This document shows positions 1 to 7,624 of a stretch of 15,039 nucleotides of DNA, in pieces; position 1 is the stretch's first letter, and each line of letters begins with the position of its first letter. Both the position numbers and the translations under genes were made by a program. The DNA is from an uncultured Rhodospirillaceae bacterium (GTDB lineage: Bacteria > Pseudomonadota > Alphaproteobacteria > Rhodospirillales > UBA2165). The stretch spans positions 1 to 15,039 of the forward strand of contig CAJWIB010000024.1 in assembly GCA_913041095.1 (NCBI GenBank). The letters run 5' to 3'. Under the pieces are notes generated by a model, which was given only the letters and a program-made list of their open reading frames with translations, had not been told where the DNA came from and made no database searches.

Positions 1-29
1 ATCTCACTTTGCAGTTCGGCATAGAGCAT
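1..29 (-). CDS. Possible start of a further operon gene, cut by the left edge
   Basis: After the stop of the CoA ligase (minus strand) an ATG lies at position 29 and opens a frame reading M-L-Y-A-E-L-Q-S-E to the window edge without a stop. A GGGAGG sequence inside the last codons of the ligase could be its ribosome binding site, but the spacing of about 13 nt to this ATG is long. If real, it is the fifth gene of the minus-strand operon. Only nine codons are visible, so no function can be given. A second ATG in another frame at position 22 is an alternative start. Confidence 0.25.
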
Positions 30-37
30 CTAATAAT

Positions 38-1363
38 TTATTCCTCCCGGATCAGCCGTTTGCCCTTACCCTCGAACCGAGCAAGGCTGCCGGCGTCAAC
101 GATTTCGAGGTCGGGCGTGAGTTTAATGTGCGTTTTGAAAGTCTCGGCCAGTTCTTCGCAAGCTTGTTCAAGCTTGGCGGACTTGATGTCCGTCGCGGCT
201 GGCTCGACGATGATTTTCAGATGCTTGCCGCTGCCAATCCGAGGCACAATAATCCGGTACTCTAACGACAAGGTACTGATACCATGAAGGATGTCTTGAA
301 TTTGTGAAGGATAAACGTTGACCCCGGCATAATGGAACATGTCGTCAGTGCGTCCAAGCACTCCGCCCTTAAGCCGCAAGTTGGTGCGGCCGCATTCACA
401 TGGTTCACGATCGAATTCCACCAAATCCTTCATGCGGTAGCGGATCAAAGGTGAGCTTTCACTCGATAAATTGGTCAGCACCAATTCACCGGTCTCGCCA
501 TCTGGCAGAGGGTTTAGGGTTTCGGGATCGAGAACTTCGGCAATGAACAAACCTTCGGAGACATGAGTGCCCTGATGGCAAATACATTCATAGCCGAAAT
601 TACCGCCTTCCGTAGAGCCGATATCATCGAAAAGTTCAGCGCCCCATAGTTCCTCAATGGCTTGCTTGGTTGCAGGTACAGCCGCACCGGGTTCACCTGC
701 CGCCACCAATTTTTTAATTGAAGAGCCGGCAAGATCGATACCCATAGTGGCCGCTGTTTCGGCCATAAAAAGCAGATAGGATGGTGTACCGCAAACCGCG
801 GTTGCACTCCAATCGACCATCGCCCGGAGCCGGTCTTTGGTGCTTTGACCGCCGCCGGGTACAATCATCAGCCCGGCTTTTTCCATCGCTGCCTGAAAGC
901 CCCACCAAGCGATAAACAAACCGTAATTAAAAGGCACAAACAGAATGTCTTTCTCCGTCAGGCCGTAGCCGCAGCGGAAATGCATGAATTGCTCGTAGAA
1001 ATTATCAAACCAGTCTTTGCGGTTAAGCATGATCCTGACCGGTACACCCGTGGTGCCCGAGGTCTGAAAAACCCGGATTGCTTCTTCCGGTTGAATGCAG
1101 CCAAAGTCACCCCAAGGCGGATTTTCAATCTGGCTTTGCTGGAGCTCCTCTTTTTCGGTTAGGGGAATACGGCCAATATCAGCCATGGTGCGGATGTCGT
1201 CCGGTTTGATCTGCGCCTCATCCAGCTTGCGCCGGTAAAGGGGGCTGCGCTCGTAAACGTGGTTCAACTGATGGCGCAATTTACCTAGTTGGTACGCTTC
1301 CAATTGCGGCCGGCTCATACACTCCAGTTCTTGATCGTAATAAATTACGTCTGCCATTCTCAT
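38..1363 (-). CDS. PaaK-like aryl-CoA ligase (phenylacetate-CoA ligase family, AMP-forming)
   Basis: Expected to activate a carboxylic acid, probably aromatic, with ATP and CoA to an acyl-CoA plus AMP and PPi, in the cytoplasm. At 441 aa it has the usual PaaK length. Visible features are the N-terminal PaaK block with HVYERSPLYRRK (35-46), the nucleotide-binding loop TSGTTGVPVR (101-110), DIGSTEGG (247-254) as the acyl-adenylate motif, an S-S-P-L-I-R-Y-R-M-K-D-L region (303-314) followed by CECGR, the hinge GRTDD (337-341) and a C-terminal EGKGKR lysine segment. It is the last complete gene of the minus-strand operon, 24 nt after the molybdopterin subunit. Position 1363 is directly preceded by nine G residues. 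The ATG at 1357, two codons later, is an equally possible start with better spacing from that tract. The family is clear, but the substrate (a hydroxybenzoate is attractive because of the neighbours) is inference. Confidence 0.9.
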   Translation of the reverse strand: MRMADVIYYDQELECMSRPQLEAYQLGKLRHQLNHVYERSPLYRRKLDEAQIKPDDIRTMADIGRIPLTEKEELQQSQIENPPWGDFGCIQPEEAIRVFQTSGTTGVPVRIMLNRKDWFDNFYEQFMHFRCGYGLTEKDILFVPFNYGLFIAWWGFQAAMEKAGLMIVPGGGQSTKDRLRAMVDWSATAVCGTPSYLLFMAETAATMGIDLAGSSIKKLVAAGEPGAAVPATKQAIEELWGAELFDDIGSTEGGNFGYECICHQGTHVSEGLFIAEVLDPETLNPLPDGETGELVLTNLSSESSPLIRYRMKDLVEFDREPCECGRTNLRLKGGVLGRTDDMFHYAGVNVYPSQIQDILHGISTLSLEYRIIVPRIGSGKHLKIIVEPAATDIKSAKLEQACEELAETFKTHIKLTPDLEIVDAGSLARFEGKGKRLIREE

Positions 1364-1387
1364 CCCCCCCCCGGGGCGGTTATTTAG

Positions 1388-3736
1388 CTACTTTTGGTGT
1401 CTCTCCAATTCCCGTAAACCTTTAAGTATCTTCTCGGGAGAAAACGGCGTCGAATATAGCCGTACACCTGTGGCATCATAAATTGCATTGGCGATCGCCG
1501 CTAGAATACCGGACACCAGACCTTCGCCCACTTCCTTGGTACGGTAAGACTGGCCAACTTCGTATTGCTCGGTAATCACATCAGCATCCTCAGATTCCGC
1601 CATATTGTGGATCGTTGGCATGCGGTAATCGAGCCAGCTCGTGTTCAGGGTATAGCCATCCTTGGTCATAACCTCTTCCATAAAAGCGTGGCCGAGAGCC
1701 ATCGATACCTGGCCATCGATCTGCCCCTTAACCAGGCCAGGATTGATGGGGAAACCACAGTCATGAACCGTCAGGGCTTTCGCTAATCTTGCTTCGCCGG
1801 TTTCAATATCGACTTCGACCTCGGCAGTTTGGGCGCTGAAGGCATAGTTTTCAGTCCACCGGCCTTTAGTTGTAGCTAGACTGGGGTGGTTGGGTTCATC
1901 CCGCATGGTGCGCCAGAAACCTTCGCCAATCACGGTATCACCGCGATGATTGGCGACGCTGGCGGCGATAACCTCCCGGTAGGAGAGCCGGTTATCCGGA
2001 TTGCTTTGGCTGATAATTTCTTTGTTATCGAGATAGAGGTCATCTGCCGTAACGTTCATCTGCTCAGCCGCGACGATCAGGAGTTTAGCCCGGGCGTTGG
2101 TTGCGGCTTGGCGGGCAGCGTTACCGGTTACGTAGGTGAGACCACTGATCCAAGCGCCAATATCCTGCGGCGTGGTATCGGTATCGGAAGCAATGATCTT
2201 AATGTCATCCATGTCGAGACTAAGTTCTTCAGCGATGATTTGGGTGATGACAGTCTCAGCCCCCTGGCCGAGATCGATGGCGCCGGTCAACACGATCGCC
2301 GAACCGTCGTCGTTCATTTTGACAATCACGCCGGAGCCATTCGGATAGATTAGCGTGCCGCTCATATAAGAAGAAATGCCGATACCGACACCGCGGCGGA
2401 TTGAGGTGTCTTGGGGCGGCGATTTTCGGTCTCGGCCGTATTTCGCCACCAGATTAGTTTTTTTCGCAGCGATTTTGATGCATTCCTGAAGGCCTGCTTG
2501 ATGGACGTTGTCTTTGTTGGGTAATTCCTCGTCCGGCACGCGGGCGTTGCGTAGGCGGATTTCAATCGGATCAATACCAATCTCTTCGGCGATGGTGTCG
2601 AGTTGGGACTCAATGGCAAAGCGGACCTGCGGGCAGCCGTGGCCGCGTTGCGGGGCCCGGGTGGTATGATTGGTATAGACAGAGTAGCCTTCATATTTAA
2701 GGTTCGGTACGCGGTAAGGCGCCATCGTGAAGCCCCAGGCGAGGAACACCACCACCACACCACTGCCCCGGTAAGCACCGGCATTATTGATAATCCGCAA
2801 TTCCTGAGCGACCAGAGTGCCGTCTTTTTTAACGCCGGTTTTGAGCTCGACCACCAATGGCTGACCGTGCCGGTAGGCCGAGAAAATTTCTTCGCGGCTG
2901 GCGACAAAACGGACCGGACGGCCCGTCAACATCGATAGCCGGGCGGCGCAAAATTCATGCGAATAAAGATCAATCTTGCCGCCAAAAGCGCCACCGACAT
3001 AGGCTTTGTGCACGCGTACCGACGAATAAGGCAAATCCAGTACTTTGGCCAGCTTGGCGCGCTTATTGAACGCACCCATCGACGATGTCCAGACGTTAAG
3101 TTTGTCGCTTTCCCAATGAGCTACTGTCACTTGCGGTTCCAAATAACCGTGCGTCCTGAGATGGCTTTCATAGCGGTCTTCACGGACATAATCAGCCTCC
3201 GCAAAACCCTGCTCGACATCACCCCAGCCGGATTCGGTTTTGCCGCCAATGTTGCTAAAAGACTCTTTCTCGGCGACCTTGGGGTGGCTCGGATGAATTT
3301 CCGGTGAGCCTTCCTGCATCGCTTTATGCGGATTGAATACCGGTGGCAGTATTTCGTATTCAATATCAATCAGTTCCAAGGCGGCTTGCGCGGTTATGTC
3401 GTCGATGGCGGCAACGGCAGCGATCTCCTCACCGACATGTACGACCCGATCGCGGGCCAGTACTTCCTGATCTGGTGGATAGCGCGGCGTTTCGACAAAA
3501 CCGTGCTTGATGCCTTTGGAATCCTCTATCGTGATCACACCTTTGACACCGTCCAAGGCTTTGGCCTTGCTGAGATCAATGCTGACGATTTTGGCGTGGG
3601 GATGAGGACTCCGCAATATCCGGCCCGTCAGCATTCCCGGCAGCCTGACATCCTGACAGTAGACCGCCCGGCCGGTGACTTTATCCGGACCGTCCTTACG
3701 TTTGACGCTTTTGCCGACATGCCTCAATTGGTTCAT
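1388..3736 (-). CDS. Molybdopterin-binding large subunit, xanthine dehydrogenase family (hydroxybenzoyl-CoA reductase alpha-like)
   Basis: Catalytic subunit of a three-part molybdo-flavo-iron-sulfur enzyme. The start was placed at ATG 3736 (782 aa), because AAAGGA lies 9-12 nt upstream and residues from there fit the family (VGKSVKRKDGPDKVTGRA). The frame is open upstream to 3865, but that part overlaps the preceding gene and does not look like protein. Visible features: TGRAVYCQDVRLPGML (21-36) and LRSPHPHAKI (41-50) of the N-terminal domain, the cofactor loop GGAFGGK (248-254), the I-D-L-G-Q-G-A-E-T loop, and K-E-V-G-E-G (734-739), whose E738 matches the catalytic glutamate of the family. 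It follows the [2Fe-2S] gene by 13 nt. The neighbouring FAD subunit with its [4Fe-4S] loop points to 4-hydroxybenzoyl-CoA reductase-type chemistry, the reductive removal of a ring hydroxyl. A hydroxylase acting on another aromatic or N-heterocycle remains possible. Confidence 0.9.
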   Translation of the reverse strand: MNQLRHVGKSVKRKDGPDKVTGRAVYCQDVRLPGMLTGRILRSPHPHAKIVSIDLSKAKALDGVKGVITIEDSKGIKHGFVETPRYPPDQEVLARDRVVHVGEEIAAVAAIDDITAQAALELIDIEYEILPPVFNPHKAMQEGSPEIHPSHPKVAEKESFSNIGGKTESGWGDVEQGFAEADYVREDRYESHLRTHGYLEPQVTVAHWESDKLNVWTSSMGAFNKRAKLAKVLDLPYSSVRVHKAYVGGAFGGKIDLYSHEFCAARLSMLTGRPVRFVASREEIFSAYRHGQPLVVELKTGVKKDGTLVAQELRIINNAGAYRGSGVVVVFLAWGFTMAPYRVPNLKYEGYSVYTNHTTRAPQRGHGCPQVRFAIESQLDTIAEEIGIDPIEIRLRNARVPDEELPNKDNVHQAGLQECIKIAAKKTNLVAKYGRDRKSPPQDTSIRRGVGIGISSYMSGTLIYPNGSGVIVKMNDDGSAIVLTGAIDLGQGAETVITQIIAEELSLDMDDIKIIASDTDTTPQDIGAWISGLTYVTGNAARQAATNARAKLLIVAAEQMNVTADDLYLDNKEIISQSNPDNRLSYREVIAASVANHRGDTVIGEGFWRTMRDEPNHPSLATTKGRWTENYAFSAQTAEVEVDIETGEARLAKALTVHDCGFPINPGLVKGQIDGQVSMALGHAFMEEVMTKDGYTLNTSWLDYRMPTIHNMAESEDADVITEQYEVGQSYRTKEVGEGLVSGILAAIANAIYDATGVRLYSTPFSPEKILKGLRELERHQK

Positions 3737-3749
3737 CAAATTAGTTCCT

Positions 3750-4277
3750 TTATAGCAGGCGCGGTTTAACGCCTTGATCGGACACCTGCAAAATCGAATC
3801 GACAATCGAATTGTAACCAGTGCAGCGGCAGAGATTACCCTCCAAAGCTTTGTTGATATCGTCACGCGTCGGTTTTGGATTTTTCTCCAGCAAGGCGGTT
3901 GCCGACATCAACATGCCAGGAGTGCAAAATCCACATTGGGTGCCGCCTTGATCGAGAAAGGCCTCCTGCAAGTAATTCAAATTTTCGCCATCGGCCAAAT
4001 CCTCGACGGTGCGAATATTTTTGCCTTCGCACTCAACCGCCAAGGTGATGCAGGAGAGCGTCGGTTGGCCATCAACCAGTACCGTGCACGCGCCGCAAGT
4101 GCCCGATTCACATCCATCCTTGGTGCCGGTAAGACCAATTTTTTCGCGGATTGCTTCCAGCAGCATAACCCGGGGTTTGACGGTAATCTCATGGGCTTCG
4201 CCGTTAATGGACATTTCCAATACCCGGGAGCGGGATTTTTTGCCGTTAACCGTCGTTCTGTCATTTATCTGATTCAT
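3750..4277 (-). CDS. [2Fe-2S] small subunit of the molybdenum hydroxylase/reductase
   Basis: Electron-transfer subunit with two [2Fe-2S] clusters linking the FAD subunit to the molybdenum centre. At 175 aa it has a slightly extended charged N-terminus compared with the roughly 160 aa usual for the family. The plant-ferredoxin-type cluster ligands are visible as C56-x4-C61-x2-C64-x11-C76. The helical-domain cluster ligands are C115-x2-C118 (TQCGFCTPGM) and C150-x-C152 (NLCRCTGY). The start at 4277 is supported by GGAG 8 nt upstream. The gene sits between the FAD and Mo subunits with 11- and 13-nt gaps, so the three are almost certainly co-transcribed and form one complex. All cluster ligands are present and nothing suggests decay. 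Confidence 0.95.
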   Translation of the reverse strand: MNQINDRTTVNGKKSRSRVLEMSINGEAHEITVKPRVMLLEAIREKIGLTGTKDGCESGTCGACTVLVDGQPTLSCITLAVECEGKNIRTVEDLADGENLNYLQEAFLDQGGTQCGFCTPGMLMSATALLEKNPKPTRDDINKALEGNLCRCTGYNSIVDSILQVSDQGVKPRLL

Positions 4278-4288
4278 CCAACCTGCTC

Positions 4289-5284
4289 CTAAATCTTACC
4301 CTGGGCGCACTCGATAGCGCTTACCAGTGTACGTTCGGTATAAACCCTGATGTTTTCGCGCAAAAAACCTTTATTAAAACCATGATGGGGCAGGGGTGAT
4401 ATTTCCTGGCTGGCAGCCACCGCAATTAGAGCTGGGTCGAGTACGGCATCCTCCATCGAAAGTTCAGTCGTGGTTGGGCGCAAGGGGCCTTGGCCGACCG
4501 CGCTATACACGATTTTGGCCCAACAGCAGGTCTCGCCGTCTTCTGCTAGTTGCAGGACTATAACGATAATGGCGGTGCCGAAGTCAAGCCCGCCACGAAC
4601 GGTTGTCTTGTGATAGCCCCAGCCAAACCGCTCTGGAACCGGCGGTACGAAAATCGCCTGGATGATTTCAGCAGTACCCAGGGTAAAAGGGTTCATGCCA
4701 TCGCCGGTATACAAATCCGCCATTGCTATCTCACGGGTACCATCAGGCCCAAGAATTTCGAGTTTGGCATCAAGGGCGATCAATACCGGAGCGATATCCG
4801 ACATATAGACCGCCCAGCAGACGTCGCGGTCATTACCTGGAAACGGGTAGCAGCAATCACCGCCACGTTTGTAGCAGGGCTCGACGAACTGATAGTCGTG
4901 TTTTTGATTGTAATAGAGACAGCGCGTTTCCTGACACAAGTTGCCACCGAGAGTGCCCATCACCCGTACTTGATTGCTGGCTACCGTATGAGCGGCTTCG
5001 GCCAGCATCGGCAGTTCATTCTGGATCAGCTCGGCATCAACCAGATCAGATAATTTGGTAAGGGAGTCAATTCTAATCGAGCCATCAGCGCATTTTTCCG
5101 GCGCTGCCGGTTCGATACCGCTCACGCTTACCAGCAGGGACGGCGTTACAACCTCAACCCGCATGTTGGGCATAAGATCAGTACCGCCAGCCAGCAATTG
5201 CGCATCACCACCGGTCTCATTTAAAAGCGCCGTCGCCTCCTTCAGTGAACCCGGCCGTTCATATTCAAAATCATATAAAATCAT
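4289..5284 (-). CDS. FAD-binding subunit with extra Cys-rich [4Fe-4S] loop (4-hydroxybenzoyl-CoA reductase beta-like)
   Basis: Flavin subunit (331 aa) of the molybdo-enzyme. It shows the FAD_binding_5 motifs LAGGTDLMPNMR (31-42) and TLGGNLCQ (111-118). Immediately after comes an insertion rich in cysteines: C117, C122, C137, C144, C145 and C156, with the spacing C-x4-C...C-x6-C. From memory of HcrB of Thauera aromatica, this insertion carries a [4Fe-4S] cluster specific to 4-hydroxybenzoyl-CoA reductase and absent from ordinary xanthine dehydrogenase or CO dehydrogenase M subunits. In that enzyme the cluster is thought to let electrons run from reduced ferredoxin toward the Mo centre. This is the first gene of the operon, about 60 nt downstream of a predicted promoter. 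No strong Shine-Dalgarno is seen directly before ATG 5284; a GGAG lies too far away. The family is sure; hydroxyaryl-CoA reductase function is likely but not proven. Confidence 0.9.
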   Translation of the reverse strand: MILYDFEYERPGSLKEATALLNETGGDAQLLAGGTDLMPNMRVEVVTPSLLVSVSGIEPAAPEKCADGSIRIDSLTKLSDLVDAELIQNELPMLAEAAHTVASNQVRVMGTLGGNLCQETRCLYYNQKHDYQFVEPCYKRGGDCCYPFPGNDRDVCWAVYMSDIAPVLIALDAKLEILGPDGTREIAMADLYTGDGMNPFTLGTAEIIQAIFVPPVPERFGWGYHKTTVRGGLDFGTAIIVIVLQLAEDGETCCWAKIVYSAVGQGPLRPTTTELSMEDAVLDPALIAVAASQEISPLPHHGFNKGFLRENIRVYTERTLVSAIECAQGKI

Positions 5285-5351
5285 GACACGCCGCCATTAT
5301 CTTCCTGGCACTCCTTGTTCAAATAAACACTTACTTTTATTATTGATATTT

Positions 5352-5380
5352 ACTATAGTCACATATAGTTTGATATTCAA
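5352..5380 (-). promoter_or_regulatory. Predicted sigma70-type promoter of the Mo-enzyme/CoA-ligase operon
   Basis: On the minus strand, TTGAAT (5380-5375) and TATAGT (5357-5352) are separated by exactly 17 nt, a good -35/-10 pair. It points toward the FAD subunit gene at 5284, leaving a leader of roughly 60 nt. The -35 box lies inside the palindrome at 5366-5384, so a repressor bound there would block RNA polymerase. Confidence 0.6.
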
Positions 5381-5384
5381 ACTA
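5366..5384. promoter_or_regulatory. 19-bp palindrome, probable MarR operator
   Basis: TAGTTTGA-TAT-TCAAACTA is a perfect inverted repeat with 8-bp arms and a 3-nt spacer. It has the size and AT-rich centre typical of MarR-family operators. It sits between the divergent MarR gene and the Mo-enzyme operon and overlaps the -35 box of the operon promoter. It ends about 30 nt before the regulator's own start, so autoregulation is also expected. Confidence 0.7.
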
Positions 5385-5414
5385 ATTTTGGCTGTTAGTA
5401 AAAATCAAAATCGG

Positions 5415-5912
5415 ATGCGATGTTCGATGATTAAAACCAAAACGCTCGATCAATTACCGGTACGTTCTGCCGATGATGACCTTAATTACGGCAAACTGCC
5501 GGCCTATCTCGGCTATCAGGCCCGCCAAGCGCAAGCCGCAGTGTGGCGCGATTTTCCGCGCCTGATGGAGAAAATCGATGTTACGCCTGGCGAATTTGGT
5601 CTGTTGACATTGATCGCAGCCAACCCCGGCATCAATCAAATGTGTCTGGCGCGGGTCTATAAGCTTGATAAATCAACCCTATCTTACGCGACTAACCGTC
5701 TGGTAAAACGCCGCTTGATCAAACGCCGACGCGATGTCAGTGATCGGCGCCATTACACCTTATCGCTGACGCCAACGGGACAAGCAAAGCTGGCCGCCGC
5801 CACCGCAAAGGTTGAGGAGCAGGAACAGATCATGGACCGGATGCTCGAGCCCGGTGAGCGGGAACTCCTGCTGTCATTATTGAAAAAAATCCCCCTCGCA
5901 TTTGAAGAATGA
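5415..5912 (+). CDS. MarR-family transcriptional regulator
   Basis: Winged-helix DNA-binding regulator of 165 aa, within the usual range for MarR proteins. The recognition-helix region INQMCLARVYKLDKSTLSY is followed by VKRRLIKRRRDVSDRRHYTL, where D-x-S-D-R-R forms the wing, then SLTPTG. The C-terminal helix (KVEEQEQIMDRMLEPGERE) would belong to the dimerisation region. The frame is open upstream to 5055, but that part overlaps the divergent operon. ATG 5415 and ATG 5427 are both possible starts and neither has a strong ribosome binding site. It is divergent from the Mo-enzyme operon with a palindrome between them, so it most likely represses that operon and is released by a pathway ligand. 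Related MarR regulators of aromatic catabolism often bind aryl-CoA thioesters; that ligand class is inference here. Confidence 0.9.
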   Translation: MRCSMIKTKTLDQLPVRSADDDLNYGKLPAYLGYQARQAQAAVWRDFPRLMEKIDVTPGEFGLLTLIAANPGINQMCLARVYKLDKSTLSYATNRLVKRRLIKRRRDVSDRRHYTLSLTPTGQAKLAAATAKVEEQEQIMDRMLEPGERELLLSLLKKIPLAFEE

Positions 5913-5959
5913 CGACTATTTTCTTCCCAGCAGGAAATCAGCCGTCAATCTTTCCAAAC

Positions 5960-7594
5960 TTACAGCCAATTATCGACCGAAACCGTAAATCCATGCCGAT
6001 GTTCGCCGGCAATCATTTTCCAGGCACCTTGGGTCTCGCCGCCTGTAACAACAATCGAGATATCTTCCGGCTCATACATGCTGACAAGCCCGTCAGGTTT
6101 GGCTTTCAGCCGGCTGGCAAAAGGCTCGACGCCAGCGACCGCCAAGGGATATTTAAGGGTTTGTATCCATTGGTCATCCCAGTACTCACGCGCCGGCAAC
6201 AATGCATTTTCAGAACACCAGTTAGCCAGTTTTTCTTTGGTATCAAAGCCAAGCTCAACAAAGCCGCGGGCAACGATCGGGTCCAAGACAAAGATCGGCG
6301 CAATATTTTGTTCGCAGGCTGCCAAAGCTCGGCGCATTTTCTCCTGCCAGGTTTCACGCGGACCATAGCCAGCTTGGGTGTACCAGCCGCCAAAAAAGAC
6401 GCTAACTGCGCTGTCGGTTGGCTTGAACCCCTGTTGAACATGAAACGGTTGCCAGGGTGAGCGTTCCTCGGCTTCGGCAAAACACGAGCTGTAATTATAC
6501 CAATTGCCCAATGTTCCCATATAGGTGTCATCCGGTACCGAGCCACCCTGCAGATTAATCGATAATAAATTATGCGCCCGGCCAATGGTCGAATTGGCGT
6601 GGTTATAGGGTCCCATCACACCGATCCCATCATTCATGCCAATCTCGTTTCTGATCGGGCCATTGACCAGGGAGATCGTGGCAAAGGAGTTGGTGCTGCT
6701 GGAGCGCGCCGACACACCGCTGGCGGCAAGAGCCAGGATGACCGGAAAATATTCAGGCTTAGCGCCCGCCATCACCGCATTAACCGCAACTTTCTCAACA
6801 TCAAATTCCCAAAATTCTCTGAAGGCGGTCGGGTTTAGGCGGCCAACTATCTCGTCCGGTGAGTGGCTGGTGCCCTTAAGCATCGCCGCCACCCGTTCTT
6901 CGGTTGGTAAAATAATCGGCAAATTATCGGTCCAGTGATTTTCGACAAATAAGGCTTGGAGATTGTCTTCTGTATTAGGATCCATCAAGCGTGGTGTCAT
7001 TCGCTCAAACGTCATGCCATTCAGATCATTGTCGTTAAGCGGATGGGACAACCCTTCAATGACCTCCTGCATGAAAGGCCGGTTGCTGATGGGATCTTCA
7101 CCTTCGACATAGGCCCGCAGATCGGCTGGTGATTTATCGACAATTGGTTGGGGGACGTAGGTCTGGCGAGTCGTCGGCATGCCGTTGGCGTAAGCCACTG
7201 ATTGCGCTAACCTGGCAAAAGCATCGGTATGTACCGCGACAGTAGGCACACCGCTTTCTTCTAATGACATGGCGAGCCCGACGACCGTCGGACTGCAGGT
7301 GCTTCACAAACCAACCCCGAGGATCGCCGCATCACCCTCAGCTTCCACCGTCGCCCGCATCTTCGGATCATCGACCCAGCTTTCACGCGGTTTAATATTT
7401 CGGATTTTGACGGTGGGTAAATTTTCAGCAAACCAAAGCTGCACCTGCTCCATAAACACTTCTGAATTGTCAAACAGGCAATCGACAAGAAAGACAACTT
7501 TACCATCCAAACTCTCGAGCCGAGGCGCCAGTCTTTTGCCGGTGACTTTGGGGGGATAGCCCCGGGGATCATGAATTGTGATTTTTTCTGCCAT
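5960..7594 (-). CDS. UGSC-type selenoprotein with in-frame UGA (Sec97), 544 aa
   Basis: One gene interrupted by TGA at 7306-7304. The frame continues without shift for 11 codons to the internal ATG at 7270 and on to TAA at 5960. Around the UGA it reads G-V-G-L-U97-S-T-C100-S-P-T-V-V-G-L-A, a U-x-x-C redox motif at the end of a strand, as in UGSC (Sec-Gly-Ser-Cys) family proteins; here the motif is U-S-T-C. An 8-bp hairpin with a GGUC loop follows the UGA. The start at 7594 has GAGGAAG upstream. The UGSC-like domain covers about residues 1-180. A second domain (about 265-544) contains AGAKPEYFPVILA (276-288), VNGPIRNEIGMN (310-321) and C371 in S-S-C-F-A-E-A-E-E. As far as I recall, similar sequences occur as separate proteins beside UGSC genes, but I cannot name their function. 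It lies 30 nt after a thioredoxin-reductase-like gene, its likely electron donor. The substrate is unknown. Conventional gene calling would give two ORFs, 96 and 436 aa, losing the active site. Confidence 0.85.
7275..7294 (-). promoter_or_regulatory. SECIS-like hairpin directing selenocysteine insertion
   Basis: On the minus-strand mRNA, AGUCCGAC-GGUC-GUCGGGCU folds into 8 consecutive pairs (one G-U) around a GGUC loop. Nine nt separate the UGA from the stem and 17 nt from the apical loop. Bacterial SECIS elements lie just after the UGA within the coding region and have a G at the start of the loop. The loop closely resembles the AGGUCU loop of E. coli fdhF that SelB recognises (from memory). 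The hairpin lies inside codons that also encode the conserved redox segment. Confidence 0.75.
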
Positions 7595-7624
7595 GGTTTA
7601 TCTTCCTCAAATAACCATCAAATA

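Noticed and set aside
3737..3865. N-terminal extension of the Mo subunit to 825 aa
   Set aside because: It overlaps the end of the [2Fe-2S] gene, reads as a low-quality basic stretch and has no ribosome binding site. ATG 3736 has AAAGGA at good spacing and matches the family start.
5055..5414. MarR gene starting at 5055
   Set aside because: The extra 120 codons lie antisense to the FAD subunit and cross the promoter/operator region. The MarR-like sequence only begins after 5415.
5913..5959. Bidirectional terminator between the convergent MarR and selenoprotein genes
   Set aside because: Only a 4-bp TTCC/GGAA hairpin was found, with no adequate stem or T-run, so a terminator cannot be supported.
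5960..7270. Independent 436-aa protein starting at ATG 7270
   Set aside because: It would begin inside a conserved segment directly after the UxxC motif, has no Shine-Dalgarno, and is in the same frame as the upstream 96-codon part. Read-through as selenocysteine explains both parts and the hairpin.
7304..7306. UGA read as tryptophan, or a sequencing error or nonsense mutation
   Set aside because: TGA is a normal stop for several genes here and TGG is used for Trp. A random nonsense mutation would not be expected to fall exactly on the redox position with a correctly spaced SECIS-like hairpin, though this cannot be excluded without homologues.
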